Shown one piece after another: positions 31,633-39,504 of a stretch of 64,000 nt of DNA. Within the stretch, counting starts at the first letter, position 1, and the number at the start of each line of letters is the position of its first letter. The stretch covers positions 1-64,000 of the forward strand of contig JBEKHH010000007.1 of NCBI GenBank assembly GCA_050012375.1, in the 5' to 3' direction. The translations under genes and the position numbers were made by a program. The stretch is from PALSA-1353 sp050012375. Its GTDB lineage: Bacteria > Planctomycetota > Phycisphaerae > Tepidisphaerales > Tepidisphaeraceae. Under the pieces are notes generated by a model that made no database searches, was not told the DNA's origin, and saw only the letters and a list, made by a program, of their open reading frames with translations.

Positions 31633-33012
31633 ATGAATTCCGTTCAGACCGAAGGCCGCTGGCTTGAAGTGCAAAAACGGATCAAGGTGATTCGTCACGG
31701 CGAGCACGGCGTCCGACGTGTAGAGCTGACAAACTGGTATGGTCGTCTAAAGATGAATGGTCGTTGGACATGGTTCAAGCTGTTCACAGATCGACGGGCA
31801 TCGCAGCAGCGATGGAATGAAATCGTCCGCGATCAGGAATTGCGGCAGGCGGGCGTGATTACGCCGCAAATGGACTCGGCGCAACGACCGCTTGCGGACC
31901 ATTTGGCCGAATACTTTGCCGATTTGAAGCGCCGCACATCGGGCGAGCATTGCCGTATCACTGAAAATATGCTCAACCGGCTGGTAGGCGGTGCGGGATG
32001 GAAGGCACTTTCCGAGATTGATGAACCGAGTACCCAAAAGATTCTCGCCAACCTGCAAGGCGAGAGGAACTACACTGTTGCCCACGTCAATAAATTTCTG
32101 ACAAAACTGAAATCGTTCCTGCACTGGTGCGTGCCTGATCGGCTGCCGTTCAATCCCCTGCGAAAGCTCAAGAAGGGCAATGAGCGAAAAGCTCTCAAGC
32201 GGCGGGCAAAACGCCCGCTGACTCCGCACGAGGTATTGAGCCTCTTGCAAAAGGTGTCGTCGCGTCGCCGCTTGAAATACGCCATCGCCATTTATGCTGG
32301 TCTGAGACGAAACGAAGCGGCGAAGCTGACCTGGGGCGATCTCAAGTTCAACGCTGTCATTCCGCATATTGTGCTTCGTGCGGAAACGACAAAAACAGGC
32401 CAAGCGGCGACATTGCCGCTGCACCCGTATCTGGTGAATGAATTGCGCGAATTGACGCCTGGAATGCCTGGGGCACCAGTTTTTGACAGCATTCCCGACA
32501 AGAGAACCATCAAGCAAGACCTATTGGCGGCAAAGATCGAACCTTCGGACGAACATGGGCGTCGGGCCGGTTATCACGGTCTGCGGTACACGTTCGCATC
32601 CCTGCTGGATGAAACCGGATGCAGTCACGGAACCCGCCGCGCACTGATGCGGCACGGTGGGGGTGATATGACTGACGGCTACACTGTTGCCAGGCTGTCG
32701 GAAATGTACGAGGCGGTCAAGCGGTTGCCGTCACCGCTCGATGCGAAATCTGTCACGATAGTAAAGACTGGAACCGCCGATAGCGTTCTTCCCGATCCCA
32801 AACAGGTGGACACGTGGTGGACACGCGATGCACTTGCACCGACATTCACCGGCGCGAACGGGCGAAGTGATTCTGGCATGCCGAATACGAGAAATCGCCG
32901 GAAAATACAGGGTTTTTCTGATGATCGGCGGTCTGCGGCGGTGTCCGTCTTGCTGAATGCGGGTACCCCCGATATTCTTTCAAAATCAGGTTCCCGTAGC
33001 TCAATTGGATAG
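31633..33012 (+). CDS. Tyrosine integrase of element B
   Basis: The protein has 459 residues. An N-terminal arm-binding part and SAM-like core-binding region precede the catalytic domain. Visible catalytic residues are Arg225 in YAGLRRNEAAKL, Lys254 in ETTKTGQAATL, His315-x2-Arg318 in YHGLRYTF, His341 in LMRHGGGDMT, and Tyr350 in DGYTVARL. The last seven residues (GSRSSIG) and the TAG stop are encoded by the tRNA-Arg gene itself. In the circular form the frame would continue past the att core into the segment now at 19140-19367. The integrated form is therefore probably a C-terminally shortened version. Confidence 0.92.
   Translation: MNSVQTEGRWLEVQKRIKVIRHGEHGVRRVELTNWYGRLKMNGRWTWFKLFTDRRASQQRWNEIVRDQELRQAGVITPQMDSAQRPLADHLAEYFADLKRRTSGEHCRITENMLNRLVGGAGWKALSEIDEPSTQKILANLQGERNYTVAHVNKFLTKLKSFLHWCVPDRLPFNPLRKLKKGNERKALKRRAKRPLTPHEVLSLLQKVSSRRRLKYAIAIYAGLRRNEAAKLTWGDLKFNAVIPHIVLRAETTKTGQAATLPLHPYLVNELRELTPGMPGAPVFDSIPDKRTIKQDLLAAKIEPSDEHGRRAGYHGLRYTFASLLDETGCSHGTRRALMRHGGGDMTDGYTVARLSEMYEAVKRLPSPLDAKSVTIVKTGTADSVLPDPKQVDTWWTRDALAPTFTGANGRSDSGMPNTRNRRKIQGFSDDRRSAAVSVLLNAGTPDILSKSGSRSSIG
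32990..33009 (+). other. Right attachment site (attR) of element B
   Basis: The core is identical to 19120-19139. It overlaps the integrase 3' end and the acceptor and D-arm half of the tRNA-Arg gene. Confidence 0.85.
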
Positions 33013-33063
33013 AGCGTCGGCCTCCGGAGCCGAAGGTTGAAGGTTCGAGCCCCTCCGGGAACG
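32990..33063 (+). tRNA. tRNA-Arg (anticodon CCG)
   Basis: The acceptor stem GTTCCCG/CGGGAAC is perfect. The D arm is GCTC/GAGC, the anticodon arm TCGGC-CTCCGGA-GCCGA with CCG, and the T loop TTCGAGC. The T stem (GAAGG/CCCTC) has one A-C mismatch. The discriminator is G, and CCA is not encoded. The first 20 bases are the attachment core, so integration at the tRNA 5' end leaves the gene whole. Confidence 0.9.
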
Positions 33064-33501
33064 TTTGGCAGATCAAGGCCACGACAAAACTGTGGCCCGA
33101 CATCTCTTTTATCTCTAACTCTGTCCAATCATCCTGCCCTCTTCAGTTAATCCCGTTGAGAACCAATAAACGCCAATCCGGCAACCTCGCGACGATCTAT
33201 ATCCCTCTTTCCAAACCTCAGTCCCCATTTCGGCGATTCCTCTCGCTCCTCGATTTGCGCCACGCCCTTCCCGATCTGCGACACAATGCCGCCGGCCCAG
33301 GCGTGGGGCGGACTCGGGGGTGGGCAACTGAATATCGGCTCATGTCCCCTTCAGCTATTTTTCTCGCGATTTAGATCGCTTCCCGGCGGAATTGACTTGC
33401 CGGAACTCCGAAACGATGTATCGTGAAGATCATCGCCGCACGATGGAGGTGAGGCGCGGAAGCAACGGGGAATCCCGAAAAATTGCGTCCTGGATTGCAC
33501 C
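33064..33501. other. Gene-free region right of the tRNA
   Basis: I see no supported gene. Frames here are short and lack ribosome-binding sites or family motifs. The promoter of the beta-helix gene must lie in its last part. A GGAGGT sits at about 33446. Confidence 0.5.
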
Positions 33502-35313
33502 ATGAAATCTCGCCAATTTTTGTGCTTGATTGGCCTGTCTGTCGCGTGGGGGTTTACAGCAGCGGTGTGGGGCCAAACGTACTACGTAAGCCCGACCGGC
33601 AGCGATAGCAACAGCGGCACTTCGCCCAGATCGCCGTGGCAAACTCTGGCGAAAGTGGACTCGACTACCTTTGCGCCCGGTTCACAGATTCTTTTCCGGG
33701 ATGGAGGCAACTGGTACGGACAGCGACTCACCGTCAGTTCCAGCGGAACGCCAACAGACCCGATCACCTACGGCTCGTATGGCAGCGGCGCAAATCCGAC
33801 GTTCTGGGGAAGCGTGGTTCTGCCGGCCAAGTTGTTTTTGGCGATCGCCCCGGACACTTATTTCCTTCCCACGACCACGCCGGTGAACGCGTTCCTGATC
33901 AACCATCAATTCACGGACAATGCCAGCCTTGTCAGCGGCCAGACGACCGACGCGGGGAACATCAGCTACGTCGAGAACACGCCGAACAGCAACTACTATG
34001 ACCCCGACGGCCCCGAGCCCGGCCTTTATGTCAACACCGGCGCACCCATCAAATCCAGCGACGTTTACACGGCTGCCATCCTGCAAAATGTCGTCTACGA
34101 CAACGGCCAAAGCAACCTGGTGTTCAAGAACCTGACGGTGAAAGAATCGGCCGCGTACAATGGGGGCTATGGATACTATATTTTTAAGGGATCGAACGTA
34201 CAGTTGCTGAACTCCACGGTAATCGCCGCGGGCAAACACGGCGTTGGCGTTATCGACAGCACGGGTTTTCTCGGCCAAGGCCTGACCGCCAGTTACTTGA
34301 TGCCCGACCAGGGGTACGGCGGCGCGTCAGCGTTCGTAAGCTTTGCCGACCAAACCGTGTCGAACACGACCGCACAGTGGATCAATGACACGTTTACCAA
34401 TCCCAACGGGCCGTACCAGGCGTTCCTCACCCATAACGTCCCCAGCTCGACCGATCCCACGCCGATTGCCAGCCTGCTGGTTCAAAATCTCGTGACCAAC
34501 GCGGATCCGGCAATGTCTATCTACACCTCTGGCAGCGAACAGGTAAATATTATCGGCGGTCAAGTGACGAATGGGGACGTTCAGCTCGGCGGAAACAATA
34601 CAACCGTGAACGGCATGCTTCTCACCGGCGCCAACGCGGCAGTTGAGGTTAGCAGCAGCGGTGCAACGGGCAACGTGATCGAAAACACGGTTATTAACGG
34701 CGCCACGCCAACTTGGCAAACGGGTGGTCACGGGGGCGCGATCGACGACAGCGGGCAAGGCACGATTATCCGCTTCAATACGATTGTGCTTGGGGCAACG
34801 ACCAGTCCATATGGGGCTGCCATCGGCCTGGGAAGCAACACGACCAACACGCAGATCTACGGGAATATCATCGACACGCCATATGCTGCGTTCCTCCAAT
34901 ACGACTCTGGGACTCCCGCAATCAATGCGTTCGACAACCTTTTCGCCGGCACCAGCAACCCCCAGGTCATTTTCTTCGACTTCAGTAGCCCTGATGCTCC
35001 CATCACCGCTTGGCCGACGACGATCAGCGCCAGCGAGATGTTCGGCAATCCGACTTTTTTGGATCCGAGCGTGACTTTGTCTCGCTTTCTGATTCGCTTA
35101 TTAAGCGCGGATGGCGTTGTAATTCAGAATGACTCCGTCGCCGCTTTCGTCTATGACCCCGCGACAGGCCAGTACGTGATGTACGGTGAGTACAGCAACA
35201 TTTCCCCGGCCGAGCTGGCGAGCCTCGAAGGCGTCGCGGTGCCGGAGCCCGGCGCGCTGGGGTTGCTCGCAATCATGGCGCTCCTGATGCGACGCAAGCG
35301 GGGCCATCGCTGA
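33502..35313 (+). CDS. Secreted right-handed beta-helix protein with PEP-CTERM anchor
   Basis: The protein has 603 residues. A signal peptide ends near AAVWGQ. YYVSPTGSDSNSGTSPRSPW is the opening of parallel beta-helix proteins related to polysaccharide lyases. Asn-rich rungs follow (VIENTVINGATP, QIYGNIIDTPYAAF). The end VPEPGALGLLAIMALLMRRK plus a basic tail is a PEP-CTERM sorting signal, which implies exosortase processing. The substrate is unknown, but it sits beside glycoside hydrolases. The next gene converges, with only 1 bp between the two. Confidence 0.78.
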   Translation: MKSRQFLCLIGLSVAWGFTAAVWGQTYYVSPTGSDSNSGTSPRSPWQTLAKVDSTTFAPGSQILFRDGGNWYGQRLTVSSSGTPTDPITYGSYGSGANPTFWGSVVLPAKLFLAIAPDTYFLPTTTPVNAFLINHQFTDNASLVSGQTTDAGNISYVENTPNSNYYDPDGPEPGLYVNTGAPIKSSDVYTAAILQNVVYDNGQSNLVFKNLTVKESAAYNGGYGYYIFKGSNVQLLNSTVIAAGKHGVGVIDSTGFLGQGLTASYLMPDQGYGGASAFVSFADQTVSNTTAQWINDTFTNPNGPYQAFLTHNVPSSTDPTPIASLLVQNLVTNADPAMSIYTSGSEQVNIIGGQVTNGDVQLGGNNTTVNGMLLTGANAAVEVSSSGATGNVIENTVINGATPTWQTGGHGGAIDDSGQGTIIRFNTIVLGATTSPYGAAIGLGSNTTNTQIYGNIIDTPYAAFLQYDSGTPAINAFDNLFAGTSNPQVIFFDFSSPDAPITAWPTTISASEMFGNPTFLDPSVTLSRFLIRLLSADGVVIQNDSVAAFVYDPATGQYVMYGEYSNISPAELASLEGVAVPEPGALGLLAIMALLMRRKRGHR

Positions 35314-35314
35314 T

Positions 35315-36130
35315 TCAATTGATGTCGGCGGGTTCCAATTCTTTTCCGCCCACCGTGATCCGAACGGGATGTCCGAACCATCCGTGCTGGGTTCCGCTGT
35401 GGGCCTTTTCCAGCACGGCGATGACCTGTGCCATGTTGCCATCGGCCGCGACCCAGCCGTTGGCTATGTCAGGGAAATCGACCGAGCAATTCGCACACTT
35501 CTTGCCGCTGTCGAAACGAATCGGGCACCAAAACGACTCGACATTGCGGAGCATCTCCGATCCCAGCGACCAGACGCCCGTCATCCAGTCGCAATAGAGG
35601 CACCAAATCAAATCGTGTCCGATCAGGCCGTTGAACTTGTGGCGCGATACGTTCACCCACTCCTCATCTTTATATCGCGGGAAATTCACGAGCCAACTCA
35701 GAGGTGGATAGATCAGCACTTCGGCCAATCGAATCAGCGTAAACAAGGGCGTGACAATTGCCGTGAGCCAAAGCGACGCATAGTTCCGCCAGGGGCCGAC
35801 GATTCGATTGACCAGTTCCACGATTCGCGGCCGCGGACCCAGCTTGCGGTGGGCGAATTCATGCGCCGCGGTCCATATCAGCACGGAAGCAACTTGTCCG
35901 GCGATCGCGCCAATCAATCCAGACCAGCCCGCGACGATCGGTCCGGCGATGAGCGGCGCAACCGTGAAATAAGCGACCACCCAATCCAAGGCGGGGGCGT
36001 GGCAAAGAGCGGCCGAAAATCGTTTGCCCGCATTGCCCAGGCGCGGAATCAAGTGCAACAACGCCGCCGCCGCGAGAAGGGCGACGATTACGCTCCCGGT
36101 CACCGCCAGGAAGTGAAGCAGAATATTCAT
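35315..36130 (-). CDS. Membrane protein with HEFAH motif and Cys clusters
   Basis: The protein has 271 residues. Four or so hydrophobic helices fill the N-terminal half (VTGSVIVALLAAAALLHLI, LIAGPIVAGWSGLIGAIAGQ, LTAIVTPLFTLIRLAEVL). The motif TAAHEFAHRK resembles the HExxH-like site of membrane metalloproteases but is not an exact match. A cysteine-rich part (LIWCLYCDW, GKKCANCSVDF) suggests metal binding. No function can be assigned. Short spacing (39 bp) to the aldo/keto reductase gene upstream suggests co-transcription. Confidence 0.5.
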   Translation of the reverse strand: MNILLHFLAVTGSVIVALLAAAALLHLIPRLGNAGKRFSAALCHAPALDWVVAYFTVAPLIAGPIVAGWSGLIGAIAGQVASVLIWTAAHEFAHRKLGPRPRIVELVNRIVGPWRNYASLWLTAIVTPLFTLIRLAEVLIYPPLSWLVNFPRYKDEEWVNVSRHKFNGLIGHDLIWCLYCDWMTGVWSLGSEMLRNVESFWCPIRFDSGKKCANCSVDFPDIANGWVAADGNMAQVIAVLEKAHSGTQHGWFGHPVRITVGGKELEPADIN

Positions 36131-36169
36131 AACGATCGCCTGCTTTCAGCGAGGAATTCCGATGGCTTG

Positions 36170-37099
36170 CTACATCGACCACGGCTCGGCATGCACGTCG
36201 GTTTCGTCGGACCAACGATTTTGCAGCCGAATGATTTCTGACTGGATGTCCTTCGGCAGCGGCTTGATGATCTTCACCGCGTCGAGGAACGCGCGCAGGT
36301 TTTCCGGCCGGCTGGTGGCGCCCACGGTGGCGCGCACCTGCGGGAATCCGTAGGCAAATCGCACGCAAAACTCCGGCCAGGTCTTGCAACCCGATCGTTC
36401 GTACAGCGGGGCGACTTCGACGGCCCGCTGGCGCAGATAATCCTTCCACGCGGCGCCGGGAACGTCGCGCAGCCGATGAACGTCGCCGCCGGAAACCGTC
36501 CGCATCGCCACGATCGGCTCGTTGCGCTCCAAGAGCAAATCCCACAATTCGTTGGATGCGAATCGCTGCAGCGGATTGAGATAGAAGATGTATCCGTCTA
36601 CTACGCCCGTCGGATATCCGGCCCGCAGCGCCTTCAGCGGCGTGTTGCTAGTCCAGGGAAAGACCTCAAACACGAACCGGTTGACCAGCCCTTCCTCGCG
36701 TAGCTTCCGGAAATCATCGTAACATTTCCCGCCCGAGACAAACTCCTCCGCCAATTTCCCGCCCAGGCACAACTGGCCGATATCCATGTGATCCACGCCG
36801 AGCGGCTCGATGTTCTGCCGAATCGTCTGGCGCAACTCTTCGATGCTGCTCCACCCGATCTTGAAGATCATCCGCGGCACCCGTTTCCGGTCTTCGTCAA
36901 ACGCCGCCCGCAGAACCTTCAGCGCATCGCCATACTGATGGCTGGCGTGAAACCAAACCCCGGCATCCATTGCGGCGCGGGCCATCTTCACGCGATCGGC
37001 AAACGGAATCTTGTCATCGCCAAGCCGCGTGGTGCCGTAAACGAATTTAGATAAATCGGTCAGCCGACCGGCCGGCTGCTGGGAAGATGATGTTGGCAT
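36170..37099 (-). CDS. Aldo/keto reductase-like protein
   Basis: The protein has 309 residues with the TIM-barrel order of the family: FVYGTTRLGDDKIPFADRV at the start, HQYGDALKVL where the catalytic Tyr lies, then LGVDHMDIGQLC, and FAYGFPQVRATVGATSRPEN near the end, where NADPH would bind. The usual DTAxxYG reads ASHQYG. The enzyme probably reduces or oxidises a sugar or aldehyde with NAD(P)H. Its place beside the xyloglucan genes hints at sugar metabolism, without proof. Confidence 0.75.
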   Translation of the reverse strand: MPTSSSQQPAGRLTDLSKFVYGTTRLGDDKIPFADRVKMARAAMDAGVWFHASHQYGDALKVLRAAFDEDRKRVPRMIFKIGWSSIEELRQTIRQNIEPLGVDHMDIGQLCLGGKLAEEFVSGGKCYDDFRKLREEGLVNRFVFEVFPWTSNTPLKALRAGYPTGVVDGYIFYLNPLQRFASNELWDLLLERNEPIVAMRTVSGGDVHRLRDVPGAAWKDYLRQRAVEVAPLYERSGCKTWPEFCVRFAYGFPQVRATVGATSRPENLRAFLDAVKIIKPLPKDIQSEIIRLQNRWSDETDVHAEPWSM

Positions 37100-37229
37100 G
37101 GCGCGATAGGATAGTGCGGGCGAGAAGAACGGTCCATTCGGCGGCTACGGCCGAGTCGATTTTTCACTCGCCGGCGCGGCCGCTGAATCGAGCGGCGGAT
37201 TTCTCGTTTCGGATTTCACTGCCCGGGAT

Positions 37230-39452
37230 TTATTTCGCGGCCGGATCGGCGTACAGAATCCCCCGGCCATTGGTCCCCAAATAGACGCGCCCGTAAATCC
37301 TCGAGTCGCCGCTGATGGAATGCGGCCAGCCGTATTGATGCGCCTCGTCGCTGATTCTTATCCAGCTTGATCCGCCGTCATCCGAGCGGAAGACGCCGAA
37401 AGCCGCGCCGACTCTTCCCGCGAGGAAAATGGCCGGATCGGTCTTCCCCGGCGGGGGGGCGCCGAATCCAATCGCGTTGGCCTGCTCCACATCGGCCATC
37501 TTCGTAAAGCTCGCGCCATCGTCCGTGGAATGGAGCAGCCCGCCATCCTCCGCCGGGAAGAATATCTCCCCATTGGCCGGCGAGACGCGCACTCGGCTAA
37601 CCGGCCTGGGCAGGCCCTTGGCCACCGCCTTGAAATTCACGCCGCGATTGGCGCTGACGTAGAACGTTCCGCCTTGCTGATCCGCCGCATAAAACCGATT
37701 GGAGTCGCCCGGGTCGGAGATCACGACGACTTTTTCACCCAGCCCGCGGCAAGGCAACCAATGCGCGCCCATGTCGGTGCTGTAGGATGCCGGCGCATGG
37801 TCCGCCGCCCAGACCAGCGTGGCGCCGTCGGCGGATATTGCAATGGCGCCCGCCTCGGCGGATTTCGGCTCCGCGGCAAACGGCTTCCAGGTCGCCCCGA
37901 TGTCCGTGGAATAGGCCCCGTGCGCCGCGCCGCTGTTACCCACGCGAACGATCAGCGATGGATCGCCCGCCGATTCATCGATTCCGCTCGTCGTGCTGAA
38001 GATCGGATTGCTCATCATTCCGCTCGGCGGGGAAGTTGAAAAATCGTCGTGCCGAAAGCCGCACACGTCGCCCAGCGCGCTGATCAAATGCGGGCCAACC
38101 GGCGGGCTCAGCAGATCGATCACCGCGGTCTCCTCAATGCCCTGAGCGGCGACCGACCAGTGCGTCGTGCGATTGGAATCCATCTCCGAGATATCGTCGC
38201 AGCCCCAGACCGTCGCGCCGGTGATGTACAACACGTGGTTGGAATCGAACGGATCGATCTCCACGCTTCCGAGCCACCACCCGAATCTCGGAATCGGATC
38301 GCCCCATTTCAAGTACGGCGACAGCGAAGGATCGCGCACGGAAAGATCGCCAACGGATTTCCAGGAGTTGCCGCGATCGAGGCTGCGGAAGATATCGTCG
38401 CTCGGCTTCCAATGGTCCATGGTCGCGACCATGATCGTCTGAGGATGCTGCGCATCCACCGTCAGCCCGGCGTATCCGAATTTTGAATCGTCCAACCCGG
38501 TGGATGTGAGGGGCGTGATGTTTGTCCACGAGCCGCCCGCGGTGTCGTATCGGTAAACGGCCCCATTGGTGACCCCGTTGGGGCCGGGGGTGTTCGTATA
38601 ACTGACGTACATCATCCCCTCGGCACTGAGCACCGCGTGCTGGGGCATCAAACCCACCGGCTGGCCCGGCACGGCCGACCACGTCTTTGCCCCGTCCAGG
38701 CTTCGGTACAGCGGAATGTTTCCCTCCTCGGCCCCCGCGTAAATCGTTGGGACCGGCGATCCCGGGACGCCTGAGCGCGGATCAAACACCACGAACCCGA
38801 TGCCCAAGCCGTCCGGAGTTCCCTGGATGGGAAAGCTCTTCACCTCGCTCCATGTAACGCCGCGATCCGTGCTGGTCCACAGGCCGTTATGACGCGAGCC
38901 GAAAAACAGCACGCTGCCATCGTGCGGATCGACCGCCAGACGCTCGCCGATGGACCGCCCGTCCTCGTTGCCGCCCATCTTGAAGGGCATCGGCGTGCTG
39001 TGCCAACTGCGGCCCTGGTCGCCGGAGCGCAGGATCGAACCGTTTCCCACCGAACCGCTGGTGTACGTCCCCGCGGCAATGTAAACCCGATTGGCATCGG
39101 ACGGATCAACCGCCAGGCTTTCGATGCCATAATCATTCCACCGCCCAATGCCCGCCCAGTCGATGAGCGGCAGCCAGGTTTTGCGCTGCGAATCCCATCG
39201 ATACGCGCCGCCCATGTCCGCGCGAATGTAAGCCAGCCCTGCCTGGGCCGGATCGAATTCGATCCCCGGCATGAACCCGCCGGCGACGATGGCCACGTTT
39301 CGCCAGAGGTAAGGCTCCGATCGCGGCGGGGGGGTTTGATCGGCTTTTGCAGCGCAGACGACAGCAGTCTCAGCGCAGAGCGCGCAAAACAAACCGAAAA
39401 GTCGTGGCCAAAAACCTAAGCGCGACCCGTCCTTGCGCGCGCGCACGCGCAT
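37230..39452 (-). CDS. GH74 xyloglucanase-like secreted protein
   Basis: The protein has 740 residues from 39452, with a signal peptide (GLFCALCAETAVVCAA). The two seven-bladed propellers of GH74 are recognisable by PYLWRNVAIVAGGFMPGIEF, then YIRADMGGAYRWDSQ, YGIESLAVDPSDANRVYIAA and GERLAVDPHDGSVLFFGSRH. The aspartates in RADMGGAYRW and ALGDVCGFRHDD are the likely catalytic pair. GH74 enzymes cut the beta-1,4-glucan backbone of xyloglucan. Unlike its two larger relatives it has no C-terminal dockerin-like part. Confidence 0.85.
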   Translation of the reverse strand: MRVRARKDGSRLGFWPRLFGLFCALCAETAVVCAAKADQTPPPRSEPYLWRNVAIVAGGFMPGIEFDPAQAGLAYIRADMGGAYRWDSQRKTWLPLIDWAGIGRWNDYGIESLAVDPSDANRVYIAAGTYTSGSVGNGSILRSGDQGRSWHSTPMPFKMGGNEDGRSIGERLAVDPHDGSVLFFGSRHNGLWTSTDRGVTWSEVKSFPIQGTPDGLGIGFVVFDPRSGVPGSPVPTIYAGAEEGNIPLYRSLDGAKTWSAVPGQPVGLMPQHAVLSAEGMMYVSYTNTPGPNGVTNGAVYRYDTAGGSWTNITPLTSTGLDDSKFGYAGLTVDAQHPQTIMVATMDHWKPSDDIFRSLDRGNSWKSVGDLSVRDPSLSPYLKWGDPIPRFGWWLGSVEIDPFDSNHVLYITGATVWGCDDISEMDSNRTTHWSVAAQGIEETAVIDLLSPPVGPHLISALGDVCGFRHDDFSTSPPSGMMSNPIFSTTSGIDESAGDPSLIVRVGNSGAAHGAYSTDIGATWKPFAAEPKSAEAGAIAISADGATLVWAADHAPASYSTDMGAHWLPCRGLGEKVVVISDPGDSNRFYAADQQGGTFYVSANRGVNFKAVAKGLPRPVSRVRVSPANGEIFFPAEDGGLLHSTDDGASFTKMADVEQANAIGFGAPPPGKTDPAIFLAGRVGAAFGVFRSDDGGSSWIRISDEAHQYGWPHSISGDSRIYGRVYLGTNGRGILYADPAAK

Positions 39453-39504
39453 GTTACAAATCAAGCCAGTAGATGGCGGGAACTGCTGCGCAAGAGTCGG
39501 GCCG

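Larger units (their letters stand above)
19120..33009. mobile_element. Integrative mobilizable element B (about 13.9 kb) in tRNA-Arg(CCG)
   Basis: The element lies between two copies of GTTCCCGTAGCTCAATTGGA (19120-19139 and 32990-33009), the 5' end of a tRNA-Arg gene whose full copy lies at the right end. The repeat-to-repeat length is 13,870 bp. It encodes integrase, AlpA-type regulator, MobF relaxase, Rep, ParA with a partner, resolvase and toxin-antitoxin, plus cargo. No coupling ATPase or mating-pair genes are seen, so transfer would need a helper element. Confidence 0.85.

Noticed and set aside
19120..33009. Reading element B as a full conjugative element
   Set aside because: Only the relaxase is present. 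I see no VirD4/TraD coupling ATPase, VirB4 or pilus genes between the att sites.
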